Shown here one piece after another: positions 35,811-48,418 of a stretch of 64,000 nucleotides of DNA. This DNA is from Tigriopus japonicus (lineage: Eukaryota; Arthropoda; Copepoda; Harpacticoida; Harpacticidae), in NCBI GenBank assembly GCA_010645155.1, contig CM021319.1, positions 7,279,265 through 7,343,264 on the forward strand. Reading direction: 5' to 3'. Position 1 is the stretch's first letter; the number at the start of each line of letters is the position of its first letter. The notes below the pieces were generated by a model. The model had not been told where the DNA came from and ran no database searches. It saw only the letters and a program-made list of their open reading frames with translations. The translations under genes and the position numbers were made by a program.

Positions 35811-37457
35811 AATAGTGTGATGTGACTTCATAAAAGGCAGTGAACGCTCATAACTGGCAGCATTTCATACCATTTTTGCAGTGTCGGCTTGAATTCCCCT
35901 CGTTACCATGTGAGGAAAACTCTTGCATGTAAGTTGCAGTTATTTCAGAATTTTCTGTTTTTTCGACGTAAGCGTTACAAATTAAATTCGCTTTTTTCTT
36001 TTTGAATGGAGTGAAAAAAAAATTGTTCGGGTTTGAGTTATATGACTCACGGAACCTGCTAATTCATTTTTTATTATCCCATGCCTTTCCGAATTGTAGA
36101 CCTAAGTAACAATCAAACCGATAAGTAAGTTGTGAAGATCGATTTAAAAACCATGTTCAAGAATGTGGATGGTTTTCAATTGGATTATGCCCTATAACGC
36201 GTTTGAGTATCAACAATAGCAAGGCGTTAGTTGTTCCTTGGAAAAGGAATGCATTACAGTTCCCGTCACTTTACTAAAAAGTAAGTAACAATGTGCAAGG
36301 TGCTTAGATGTGGGAATTTATACATCTCAATAGTAGCAACAATTTTGACTTTTTCCGGGCTTAGAAAATATATTCCTCCTTCATGCACCGTTTGTTGCTC
36401 GGTTTTGACGCTTATGGACTCTTGTTTCCAGATTCCGATAGTAGTGAGTGGGATCTAGATTTGATTAATTATTCAAAAAAATATGCAAGTTCACAAAACC
36501 CAAAAGTATAAGAAGTAAACAAGTTCACTCGCTGACATTAAGGATTCTCCGACTGGGATTTTCACTCATATTTTTCTAAATTTTGTTTCTTTTTTTCTCA
36601 TACCCCTTACAATGATCTCAATTTTGGTAGTATTACCAATTTTTTACCTCTGATTTATTTTCACTTACCTTTTGAATAGTCTGGTTGTCTTAAGCTTTAT
36701 AACACTTAAACCTTAAGAAGGTAAGGCAATATTTTCCTGAAAATCCAACACGAAACAAATCACTAGGTTTATCTCGTCATGGCTTCAATTTGGAAAACCG
36801 CGTGCCTGATTCCTATTTTTTTTGTTGGCTTCTTTTTTGTTTATGGATGAAAAAGATAAAGAAAAAAAGATCCTATAGATCTTTAATGGCTTGTCGTAAA
36901 GATACATTGTGGGGTGAATTAACCCCTCTCCTTGGACTTTAGTGTGCCATGATGTGTTCCACTCCTCTAAGCTTCTGTACACTCCCCTAAAAATTGTGGA
37001 TACCTTCTGTCAATATTACCAGTCTAGTCATCATCACTGACTCTGCATCATTTTCCCTCTAACCCCAAAGTGAAACTCTGTGGCTGGCGCTCGTCTAGTG
37101 CCGCCAATAACTTGGCTACGGTGATCCACGGCCCTGGCCTTTCCCGGATCCACGGCACCTGTCAGATCCACGGGTGGACACCGCGCCGGATCAATGACGC
37201 AACCAAAGCACGCCGCATCTCCGGATCCTTCATCCCGGATCCCTGCTCTTGGTTAGGGCAAAAATGCTATTGGTTATAGAGTAGATTGTAGATGTCACAG
37301 TAAAAAGTCCTAATGAAAATAGGTCACAGTAATAAGGTCACACAGTAAAAAAGTCACGATAAAAAGGTCATTTTTCCATGGATATGATCATGTTCCGCTT
37401 GGAAAAACTTACAAGTCGACCTTGATAGGCAGATCTTGAAAAAGAGAACAATTTTAA
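35811..37457. other. Unassigned sequence, no gene recognised
   Basis: AT-rich, with a GC-richer island at about 37080-37250 carrying several GGATCC/CCGGATC words. No coding exon or paired transposon ends seen. Confidence 0.5.
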
Positions 37458-37465
37458 CTCTAGAG

Positions 37466-37699
37466 CAGGGGTCGTTTTAAGGTCAAGGCCCACCAATTTG
37501 ACTACGTGTTGTCAAGGGCCCATCAAACAAACGTTGGTAGGTCCATGGACCACAAATAAACCATCAAAGAGCTTTGGGCCCACGAGCACAGCATAATAAA
37601 TGGCTCGCGGGCCCACTATTTTGGACTTTCCCGTAGCGCCCACCAACGACCACCCTTAGGCCCACATGTGGGCCGCAGCCTACCGGTTACCGACCCCTG
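37466..37699. mobile_element. Non-autonomous hAT transposon (Buster-type MITE), second copy
   Basis: Starts CAGGGGTCG and ends GGTTACCGACCCCTG. The flanking 8-mers are CTCTAGAG (37458-37465) and CTATAGAA (37700-37707), 6 of 8 identical, both with TA in the centre. The interior is the reverse-complement relative of 2369-2634, with the same GTGGGCC/GGGCCCAC words. The 234-bp body has no transposase. Decay of the target duplication suggests this copy is older than the one at 2369. It ends 2-3 bp from the tail of a SINE. Confidence 0.8.
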
Positions 37700-37709
37700 C
37701 TATAGAAAG

Positions 37710-38092
37710 TTTGTTTGTTTGTGGTGGAGTAAGAACGCAGCTTCGCAGCTGTGGTCTGATAGAGGCTGTCCGCCATATGGGGATATTGCCGCTTTACTTG
37801 GACAAGCCAACAAGCATTAATCTTTACCTCACCCTCGGGGATGTCCCCAGGTTCGCCCATTTAAGCCGTCAAGGGCCGTGACCACTGCTTGCAATTTAAT
37901 ACCACAGGCCACTAGGACTCGGCAAGCCCGGGATCGAACCGAAGCTTGCCTAGTTTGCATTGAAAGACAGTTCAACGCTAAGTTTTGACTCCGAAGAGTT
38001 GAGTTTTTGGAGAGTGGCAATCAGCCGGGATCGAACCCCAGCTCTCCGCACGACAACCCGACGCAGTTCGCACCACGCCATGCCTCACCCCC
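37710..38092 (-). mobile_element. tRNA-derived SINE, copy B (dimeric)
   Basis: On the minus strand it begins near 38092 GGTGAGGCATGGCGTGGTGC. It has a perfect polymerase III B box GGTTCGATCCC in each tRNA-like half (complements of 38027-38037 and 37929-37939) and ends in ACAAACAAAC. Better preserved than copy A. Together the copies define the family; tRNA parentage is inferred from A- and B-box spacing. Confidence 0.7.
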
Positions 38093-38667
38093 ACTCTAGA
38101 GAGTAAGGGGATACCCTCTTCTGGATCCGGGTTGGGTTGGGACCATAGGAGTGATTACCGTAGCAACTTACAGACCTACTGCCATTAGCAGTCTAGGCTA
38201 GCCAAAAAATTGCCTGAGTTTTCAAGGGTCATATTTTCAAAAATGTTGCATTTACCGTAAGAGCAATGACATGGTTAATGTATGTTGAGGAGTATTGCAA
38301 AGTAGTTTGGAAACCAAATGAGAAATTGGAAGCTTTCAATTAAACAAATTATTTGTTTTTAGGCTTAGTTGCCCCAAGAACCGATCTCCTCTGGCCATCT
38401 TGTTATTAAAAATCGGGCATTCCTAATTCAAAAGTTCGGAAGAACCCTCTCAGTTTATGTAGCGAAATTTTAAATAAAAGGAGCAAAACTAACATTTTGT
38501 TTAAAAAATTGTCAAGAATTGTTATTCCAACTTCAAGTTGTGCAGATGAGAAAGGAAGTGTTGCAATTACCAGGCCTAAATCTTCGTTTTAGCTACCATC
38601 TACACTCATCAGAAACACATCCGAACTTTTTTTCCCCCCAAAAATCATGACATCATTAGTAATTGTT
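37710..38667. repeat. Large dispersed repeat, copy B
   Basis: Same order of blocks as 32024-33246, without the 280-bp insertion. Similarity stops near AGTAATTG at 38659-38665. Confidence 0.75.
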
Positions 38668-41600
38668 TCAAAAAATGAATAGTGTTAGGAATGGCTTCCT
38701 GTTGCCAATGATATTGACATATGATATGACATGATTTTGTTCCACCCGGTTTATCTCGTGGTCTCATGGGACAATCTCCAACCATGGAACAAATTAGGGT
38801 CCCTGGGATTCCCCTTGGCTACCTCCGGACTTGTGCAGGTCTGAGACATTTTTATTGTGACATTACGTTCATACTTAGAGCATATTCATTTTGTTTTTAA
38901 TGTGTGTTGGGATGTTTTTTTTTCTGTGGGCTCCAAATTTTTGGTTTACTGTAACATTGCTTCTTAACTACGTTGAGAGTCCGACTTATTCCAGGCTTGC
39001 TTAAAGTGAGCAACAAAGTAGAGAACTTACTACCCAGTTTAATCACAAATCAACCCCATCTAAAGTTGTACTTTGTAGGCAGCCAGGCAAGTATAAATCA
39101 TGGTAAAACTTCATACAGTTCTCGAGTCGTAAATCTTATGAGTTTTTTGTTGAACGAATGTGGAGGAACAATATTTCAAAATCATTTGGTTGAGATAGTG
39201 AGCAATTTTAGCTAGGCCAAAAAACTCCAGAAGAATATTTAAAGAATACCGATGAAAACTAACTCAAGTAGAAGAATGGCGATTTACGTTTTAGGGTTGC
39301 ACCCTCGACATTCTGAATAGGGTTTTAGAACTTCAACTTTGTTTCAAATAATTGATGTCAGAGCATTAAAAAGTGAGAATTTAACCTGAAATTTGGACGA
39401 TTTCACACAAATTTGGCTTAAGGAAGACTAATTGAGCGTCCGGAAAACATTTTGTTTCAAAACTTTCCTCATTAATGGAAAATGGGTGTATGCGTGGGAA
39501 ATCCTTGACGAGTTTGCAAATCATCTTGAGAATCTTCGACCGCAATCTTTGTCTTATCAAAGCAAAACTACTTGACTTATGATGAGCAGAACCATAAAAT
39601 ATCAATCCTTGCCAAAAGCGGGTTGAGAGACGTCTCTGAACACAAGTGAATATATCTCTTCGATTGGATCAAAAAGCTTTCAATCTCATGCCAAAGATAA
39701 ACGGACTGTAGAAACAGCATAACAGCGCCCGAAACCAAAAAGATGAGCAAATAATGAAAGCATAGGGACAAAAACCTACTTGATCCCCTTAAACAAGAGC
39801 TCTAACACTCAAAAGTCTCGTCGTTTCCTCATGGGTCCATAATTATGTGGCCCACTTTCCGAAGAATGCGACGGAACTAAAGAACTAATGTCCATTTTCA
39901 CTGGACCAATGGAATTCCGAATTGTTTCTCCCGTTGTTCCTCGAGTACCTTTCTTGGATCAAGAGGGACTCCGACTAATGCACCAAAATGGACTTGGAAT
40001 ATCGAGCACTGTTGCGACAAAAACATGGGTGTAGAAGGTTAATGTTGCTGTTGTTGGTCTTGTTCTTGTGGTAGATGATGATGGTAATAATAATGATGAT
40101 GCTGACGCAAAGGAAGTTTTCTTCAGCACTTCATCCTTCCATATCTCTCCTTGCATGCATGCCCTGGCGTGTTTTGGAAGATCATTCCGAGTATCTGTTC
40201 AATAGAGAAATCCATCCTCACCACCAAAACGAGAAGGAGGAGAGCGATCCATCGAGAAAAACGAGTGGTCCATTGTTCCAGACTTCCTTGTTCTTTATGT
40301 TCGGGAAAACTGACTGACAGAAGATGCTCGGGATCTGAAGCGTTTGAGGTTGGGATGGATTGAGACCCAAAAAGGGTCGTCATCCAGGCTAAGTAACTCA
40401 ATGGCTGGACTCGACTCACTGGCTTCTCGAGGACCGATCTCTCAATCAGGTAATCTCGTCGATTCTTCACTCTGTTCATTCATTCAAAGAGGCGATTTTT
40501 GGCCCCATGTCCAGTGACTTGAATTGTCTTTTTTGCCCTAGATCATCATAGCAACTTGATCATTTTGCTGCAATGGAGACTTGTAATATCAACAAATGTG
40601 CTGCTGTATTGCAATCAGAATAACTGTGACCACTAGTTCATCTCCATTATGTAGACTGCCTCAAGCGTCCACCGCTGTAGGTCATTCTTTGGGTATGAGG
40701 AAAAGACCTCAGATTTTCATTACGTAGATTCTCTGCAAGGTACGCAATTACGCATAACTCGCAGAAATACACGTGCATGTGATCAAATGGCGCTTTCATT
40801 TCGGTGACGTTTCCGGCTTCCATTCTAATTAAAGTTGATCATGGTCTTACCGTTGGTGTTCCGTGGTTGGAAGTTATTTCTCCGTGTTCATTTCCACTGG
40901 AAGAAGTGAGGGAGCGAGGTGTATGAGTGAGATTCCGCACGAATGAACATACAGTATTTACTCAGCAAACAACTGGGCCCAGAAGCATAAATAGAGACCC
41001 TCGTCGATGGAAAGTAGTAGTGTTTGAATAGAGATACCCTAAAGCTTCAATTGAATTTGTGAAGAGTTTCGCGACACCTCCTCGTTCACTGTCGTCCTGG
41101 TATTCTCCTCTTTTTCTCCCTTTCCTTCTTTTCTTTATTTGTTCCCATCGATATCGATCCAGCCACGAGTACTCTATGAAATCATATGTTGTGCAGAAGG
41201 AACTGTATTTAGAATTTACCATTCCATTGCGTCTTGATTTCTAGTTTTCAAGACGACGGTAAAAAAATCAAAACGATTCGTTTACAAACCCTAGGAAAGC
41301 GATCGGCAACCACGTTGCTTCAAACTGAATCAGAGTACGGTTGGAACATTTTGTGGCTTAAAATGTTCTGTGAGTAAACGCTGCATAAATGCGAGTTGCA
41401 TCCTATTGTAGCGACCCCAACAATGGTTGCCAACTCTGGCCAAGAATAAATTTGTGTCAAAATTGAAAGCGCTCTGAAACATTCATGAAAGAGTTTGATG
41501 ACGTAATACATTCAAGTGTCTTGCAAAAATGTATTTTTTATGGCAATTTGGTACAAGGTAAATCGGGGAAGCAGTTTCATTTCTCTTTGAGGGTGTTAAT

Positions 41601-43666
41601 GATCAAAACAAAAAAATTGCGTTTGATCTACGTACGGATGCGTGTTTTCGGCTTTTAAGGTGTCTGGGAAAACAAGCGTACTTTAAGATGACATTTGCAA
41701 ATCAGACATATCTTATACGAAAATCCTGAAAGAAGCTAGTCAAAGCTATATCCTTTTCATCTACCTTTTTGCTCAAATGGAAGGGACCGTTTTCAAATGA
41801 AAGTGTGCTCTTTTAAGTTATTGTACTAACCACAGAGATTACAGGCACATTATTATAAATTTGAGCTTAGTTGTTATCTTAACTAAGTACATGAAACACG
41901 TGCCATCGAGATTCTGGCAATAAGACCGACTATTGGATCAAAATTTAAACTCAGATTTTTCTCCTTTCGCCGTTTGGTTAGTTTGTCTCCAAATTGTTAA
42001 CCTTTAGATGACCACCTTTTATATTGCTGGTTGCTCAATTTTTATGCCACGTTACAAAAAAAAATAATATTTATTATTATTGATTTATTGCGATGTCAAT
42101 TAGTCATCAATATGGTCACAAAAGTAAAAGCCGTGATATGGGTGGAGATGTTCCCCACACAAGAAGCAAATACAGCTATCCGTTGGGCTGGGATGGTATT
42201 CTGCTTTTGAGCACCTCATGTGATGGTTCGAATCCAGTATTTAAAACTAAATAATATTTAGTCAACCCCTTATTTTTCACCAATGCAAATGCGACATTAT
42301 TTATGCCGGTGACCAAAATATACATTCAATGCATAACGTCTCTTGAAAAAGAATAGCTATCGATCTAAGAACAATTTTACCTCAGGTGAGCATAAACGAT
42401 TGTATTTCAGAAATAATTTCTTTTGAAAAAAGAATATCCATTGACATGAAAATAATGTTGCTGCTGACGGACAATATTAATATTGACAACTCTGATTTTG
42501 AGTCAATTAGAACTGTAGAGGAGTTTAAAATCGAATCAGTCACGTTACAAATAAACGTAAGCGTATTGCAACTTGAAAGTATGTTTGAGTGAGTGTCTTT
42601 GCTGAAAAAACGAAATGTTCTCGAAAATCAGTCATATCTGGAGCAGCATTTCCCATTTTTAATATCCGCAAGCTAACACCATTTGGGCAAACTCGCTCAT
42701 ATCTTCCGACCTTATCACAATAAACTGCATTGCTCCGGGTTGTATTAGTACTCCAATCCTTCATCTCATCTTGAAGATGCAGCGCAACGGCATGTCCACA
42801 TTTTTCCTCTTCGTTTCTTGAATAAAGAGCTTCATCTTCTCGGCCTTTTTCATCTTGTTTGAATAGCTGTTAGTTGAGACAGTTTAGGGATGCTCCGTGC
42901 CTCATTCTTTGAAGCTTCTCATTCCGACTTGTTCGACAAACCATGTCAATGGAATGGAAGAGGGATGGGATGGGATAGGAGAGTCAGTGGAACTTCTGAG
43001 TGTTCTTCAAACGAATGGATTCGACGGGAAAGGGCCTCCAATCAAATGAATCCACGGAAATAAATCCCACGATCATTTTGGGCCAAGGGAGAGCGAAAGC
43101 GAGCGTTCCAAAGCGAGGCCACGAGAAATCGCTCGGAAAGAGTATAAGTGGCAAATCCGCCTGGTTACTTCACTGACTTTGGAGAAGGTTCTGATTCGAG
43201 TTGAAAAAGGCAGACCTCGTCTATAGTAGCTATTGCACACACAGCTGAACCAAATGGATGGATAGATAGATATCTAACGAGATCTCATCACAAAATGGAC
43301 AGTGCATTCATCTTGGGCAACTTGGCCCTTAGATGATTGAGAGCGTTCTTTATTCAGCCATGCAAGTTTATCATATAGTGCTCAGTACTTGGATGCATGC
43401 GTGCATGCAAGGCTTGTCTCATTCGAAGGAGGTCGTAACTGTGCCTTGAGACGTTCAGACTGCACTACATAAGGTTCTCTTATAATGAGATCTATTTTTG
43501 TTCGGAAAGAAGAGGACAAATTATCCGTTTTACTAGCGTCCAACTCCCATTCACATATATTGTCCCTTATTGTTGAAGCTGTTGCTGTACAAGGGACCTT
43601 CTCTGTTCCTCAATCCATCTCGTCCACTTGCATTGCCTTCCAACGCTCGAGGATGCTCCACTACGT

Positions 43667-43690
43667 ACTTACTTACTTACTTACTTACTT
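43667..43690. repeat. ACTT microsatellite
   Basis: Six perfect ACTT units. Confidence 0.95.
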
Positions 43691-44564
43691 TCGTAGGAGA
43701 GTTCTTGTTCGTCCCTTCGGCACACTTGGCGAATACTTCCCTACAGTATTTTGTATTACCTCCAATAGTACGTAAGGGTGAGCAAGCCAGTTCGTCTTGA
43801 TGTTTGATGTGGCTCTCCAAGAATGAAGATGTTTAAGGGCTATTTACGAGGAGGACTCTTGCCACTTGCATTTCGCCCTGGCTCTACAAAAGCAAAAGTT
43901 CCATCTGTGCAGTTTCTGTTACTTTTACACATGCCATAACTATCTTCAAGAAACAGGAATGGCCCAAGAAGAGTTACGAAATGTGAAAAAAGACGAGTTT
44001 TTGTCCGGTTTCACACACATACACGCTCCAAAAGCAGGTAAGCCATTAAGCCATCCATTGTATCGTCTCCATTATTGGAGAGAGAGTCTCTTTCCACGTG
44101 TCAGCTCTGACAGCCACTTTGAAATTCGTTCATTTTCGGATTTAAGCTCATTCCAATGGCTCCCCGAATCCCATAAGCCCGTTGTGGAACAGTGTTGCGC
44201 TATGGTGGGTCCAAAATCAGCGCAAAACTAACAAAACGCTTTTAAAAGAGGGCAGAGAGAGACGAAGGGAAAAAGGAAAAGGCGCACTCGCACCCAAACA
44301 TTCTCCAACCCTTTCGAAAGAAGTGAATGTAGAAGAAGGGCATTTGGATCCAACGCCGATCCACCGAGTTTGTGCATTGGACCACTCGTCTTTTTCTTCT
44401 TCTTCTTCTCTTGCCAGACTCAAGGTACAATAGAAGTAGTAGTATGTTTTGACTGCACAGAAACTGACTGAATGGGCTGAATGCAGAGTTGGGAGTAGTC
44501 TCTTTGAAATTTTCGAGATGCTCAAGGCTTCCTGTTCCATCTCAGAGTGCGTATGGATGTGAGT

Positions 44565-44610
44565 GTCTCTCTTTCTTTCTTTCTTTCTCCCTCTCTCTCT
44601 CTTTCTTTCG
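44565..44610. repeat. CT/CTTT-rich low-complexity tract
   Basis: CTTT units and CT dinucleotides run together. Confidence 0.85.
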
Positions 44611-47610
44611 TTTTTGCTTCCCCTCGTTTTCTTTCTTCTTTCCCGATGCGTTGGTCTTCCTCGAAACGTCATGTTGAGTTTGAGCGGCCTATTTGGGTGG
44701 CCTCAAAGGCTAGGACCTACGCTCAAGAGTGGCCGTATATGGAACCACCGCCAACATCGAACGAACGACCGACGGTCTGGAGGAGAGACTCACGCCGGCA
44801 TCAAACACGCTCCATAGGAAGGCGAACCCAACGGACTTGCTGGAGTTTCAAGACCCACATCATACGTACTACGTGGTGGGTGAGTGGGTGGTCTTGGAGT
44901 TGTTCCTTGTTCCTTCTTCTTCTTCTCTTCCTCTTCTTCTCTTTCGGAACCTCCGTCCTTGTGAGAGTCTGTACAGCAGAATCCTGAGGGGACAGATCCA
45001 TTCCTAAGCCTCGCAAAGACCGGCGCCTTGGGGATGATGGCCGGCGACTGGATCTTGAAGATGATGATGATGGTGGTGGTGTTGGTGGAGGATGAGCTTG
45101 GAGTTCTCGTGGTAGTCGGTGTTCGGTCAGTCGTTGATAAGTGAGCCAAGGGAAGATACCAGGGGGCGATTGTGTGTCTTGAGTGTGGCCTTTGTCTCTC
45201 CCAGGGAACCCATTCGAAAAGAGCCAAGGTAAGAGGGAAGGAATGAAGATGCAAGAAAAACTTGCCAATGTCGTGTTGCATCGTGTCCGTCAAGCTAGGC
45301 CAACACTAAACGCACTAGACTTGAACATTTTGTTGGCGGAAATGATTTTGACTGAGTGAGATTTTTTCCCCCGGGCATCCGAACTGGTCGGAGAAAAAGC
45401 GCCTGTCTGAAGCCTGAGGAGCCTACATTGATGAATAGGTTTCGGTAGTCGGAAGATTCATGTTTGCTCAGAGTGGCTACTCAAGCAACCAACCCGTCAT
45501 CTGGCCCCCAAACATCAACCACCCCTAGGTCCTCTCAATTCTAAAAGGCGAACGAATGGCACAGATGGCCAAACTGGCACTCACACAAGAATAAGAAGTA
45601 AAAGGAGATGGAAAAAAACTTCTGAAAGGAATTAGTTTGTGTACTTCTTTCGACGAATGAACGAGAGCCTGGTCCGACAGGTTGGAAAAGTAGACAAAAG
45701 TTAGCCGGTTTGATTCACGGCTTGCTAGGTTAATACCACATATCCTGAAAAAGGCAGGAACAAGAGGCGTCTCCCACCTTTTGTCCGGTAGTTTTGCTGC
45801 CACAACAATACATCTGACTTTTTGAAGCTGTCTCAACCAACAACAATGCCAACACCTTCTGAGAGCATTTCTTGCAGGAATAGGACGAGTGAAGAGGTAG
45901 GGGGTATAGGAGGAGCATTGGGAGATTGGATATCAATTAAGCACTTATGATGATAGTTTTCGATTTACTTATGATTCTTGATATTAATATATTGCACCCA
46001 GTAGTGAGTGCTTTGTTAATAAATACCTTTTTACTACTGAAGAGCGAAGTAGTGAAATAAAAACCTTCCGGTTTCACTTTTTACTTTGTCATACATACTA
46101 GTAACTCTCGTTTTTACGTTTTTTGGAAAAGTTTTAACACCATCGTTTTTGGGCTCACGATGCCCACCTTTGCTCGGTAGGTGAGCGAGTTACTTTACCT
46201 TTCCTGTTACACTTTCCTAAGTGGTTGAGACTTTCAAAAGCTTCTGCTCGCTCAGAAAGTAGAACTCCAAAACCTTGCAGAACCGTGTGGTGGTTGGTGA
46301 TGCTGGTTGTTGTAGTAGTGGTGGTGGTACTACTCTGTGCAACGGTGAAGTGGGATGGAACTTTTACTTTGGAAACAAGGTAAACCCATCTATTGGAATA
46401 AAAGTCCCCACAACCTAAGATGCTAGTGCGTTAATCGCCATCAAGATCAGGCGCCACTTTCAGTTGGCGTTCATTCACGTAGTCGATAGTTTGCCACCAG
46501 AAGTGCCAATTACTTTGACAGAATTAGTCTATTTTGGGCATACTCTCGTCTTGGTCTCAAAAATGGAAAGTTGGGACATATCCTGGCTTTGGGAACAAAT
46601 CCGGTAACCGTTTCAACGAGAGATTGGCAAGCACGTTTGAAAGGCTCATTTTGAATTCGTTCAAACTACTCCCGCTATCAATGGGTGACGAGGCTCTTTG
46701 ATAAGCTGACAAAATCATGGAAATCCTTCCATCGGAAACGATACAATGGAAAGGCATTAACTTCTCTTTTGTTTTGTCCCATTTGTTGGAAAGTGACTTG
46801 GAAGACGCTATTCGTTGCTCTCTTATTCTCGCTCTTTATCTTCCGCCTTGCTTCATGTTAACAACACAAGATCTTGGGCTTCCCACCCAACAGATTCAAG
46901 AAGAATGAGGGCGAATATAACTTTGAAGGATTTGCCGCCTTTGTGCTTTGTACGTGTGCCACAAAGCCCCTTCATTCCAAGTACAATACCACCGTAGACG
47001 ATTCCAACATTGCATACCACACCACACCATACGTTTGGGTACTTGTTGGTTCATTCACTGAGGCGATTGGACAAACTGGAAACTGAATGGCTCACAACGT
47101 GAGGCCTGTTGGTTGTGCCATTCAGATGAATAAGTTGTTGCTCAGAAAGCAATGACACGACGATCCAATTGGAGTACGCCTGAATAGTGAATGGCATTTT
47201 TTATTACAACACTTCCGTAGTATGTGCGTTTCCAACTTTCTCACCTTTTTGAATTCCAAATTTGAATCTATTGCTCCACTCAAGAGAGAGGGAGATAGGC
47301 CTCAAGGCCTTGCTTAACACATTTCCATGCTAGATTGAGTGAGATCGCTCATATTTTGAACAATGAGGCCATATGCCTTCAGATCAATCATACTCTTCCC
47401 TATGATGAGGCAGACTTGCACCATAATTTTCAGTCGCTTTTCGAATTGATGACCTCTCTTTTCTCCCCCGTTTGGACCACATAATTCCACGATCGAAGGG
47501 TATCCTTCCACCAATTTGGATTGTACTCCTTTGAAATGGTTTTGCTTTCGCACTGAGAAAAAAGGCGCGAGAGAGAAAGGGAGAAAGAGAGAGAGGAGAT
47601 CTGAGCCAAG

Positions 47611-47657
47611 CTTATTTGTCTCTTTTCAGAGGCTCTTTTCCGATCCCCGGACGGACA
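47611..47657 (+). promoter_or_regulatory. 3' splice site and 5' leader of the muscarinic receptor gene
   Basis: A pyrimidine tract CTTATTTGTCTCTTTTCAG ends at 47629, leaving a 28-base leader before ATG 47658. A non-coding first exon upstream is therefore likely. No upstream ATG lies in the short leader. Confidence 0.5.
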
Positions 47658-48418
47658 ATGGATCCCACCCAGCTGGATGTGGTGTCTCATGTGTCTTCCA
47701 ATAGCCACAACAACACAAGTTCGGTCATTTTGGGATTCGAGGACGAAATCAATCCCTACACGCCATTGCAGGCCAGTTTGATCGGAATATCCGCTGGTCT
47801 GTTGAGCTTCGTGACCATTGCAGGCAATCTGATGGTGATGATCAGCTTCAAATTGGACAAGCAGCTACAAACCATCTCGAATTACTTTCTGTTCTCCTTG
47901 GCTGTGGCTGACATAATCATCGGTCTCATATCAATGCCCCTCTTCACCGTGTTCCTGATTCAGCAAGAGTGGACTTTCGGGGTGATCATTTGTGATACAT
48001 GGTTATCCGTGGATTATCTGGCCTCCAATGCGTCGGTACTCAACCTCCTGGTGATCAGTTTTGACCGATATTTCTCGGTCACACGTCCATTGACGTATCG
48101 AGCGCGAAGAACCACCAAAAAAGCCGCACTGATGATCTTTTCCGCTTGGGCGGTTTCCGCCATCGTTTGGCCGCCTTGGATCTTTGCCTGGCCCTACATC
48201 GAGGGCAACCGGACTGTGCCCAAGAATGATTGCTACATCCAATTCATCTATTCCAACGAGTACATGTCCATTGTGACTGTGATGATTGCCTTTTTCGTGC
48301 CTGTGTCTGTGATGATTGGCCTTTACGTTCGAGTTTGGTGGGAAACGGTGAAACGTCAACGAGAATTGGTCCATCTTCAGGCAGGAAAGAAGGTCAACAG
48401 CAAGCGATCCGACTCAAG
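47658..48418 (+). CDS. mAChR: Receptor coding exon 1: N-terminus and TM1-TM5
   Basis: Encodes residues 1-253 plus two bases of codon 254. ATG 47658 (ACAATGG) is the first in-frame ATG; the frame upstream contains only a TTG and the splice acceptor. The exon stops within intracellular loop 3, after KKVNSKRSDS, in phase 2. The TM1-TM5 half has no intron. Confidence 0.93.

Larger units (their letters stand above)
38668..47627. other. Intergenic DNA upstream of the receptor gene
   Basis: No coding exon that I can support. Towards 44.2-45.2 kb the DNA is strongly CT/GA skewed, and long frames on both strands there are low-complexity artefacts. A tRNA-like B-box word (GGTTCGAATCC at 42225) lacks a matching cloverleaf. 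Upstream untranslated exons and the promoter of the receptor gene probably lie in this interval but cannot be placed. Confidence 0.5.

Noticed and set aside
35494..35831. Minus-strand frames with repeated Tyr-Lys-Leu-Val segments
   Set aside because: Products of the 23/19-bp minisatellite; unit lengths are not multiples of 3 and no real protein features are present.
42172..42250. tRNA-like sequence with a perfect B-box word GGTTCGAATCC
   Set aside because: The T-stem has a mismatch and the acceptor and anticodon arms do not fold; at best a tRNA or SINE fragment.
44217..45293. Several overlapping frames of 120-170 codons on both strands
   Set aside because: CT/GA-skewed low-complexity DNA gives Ser/Phe- or Glu/Lys-rich frames; no gene structure.
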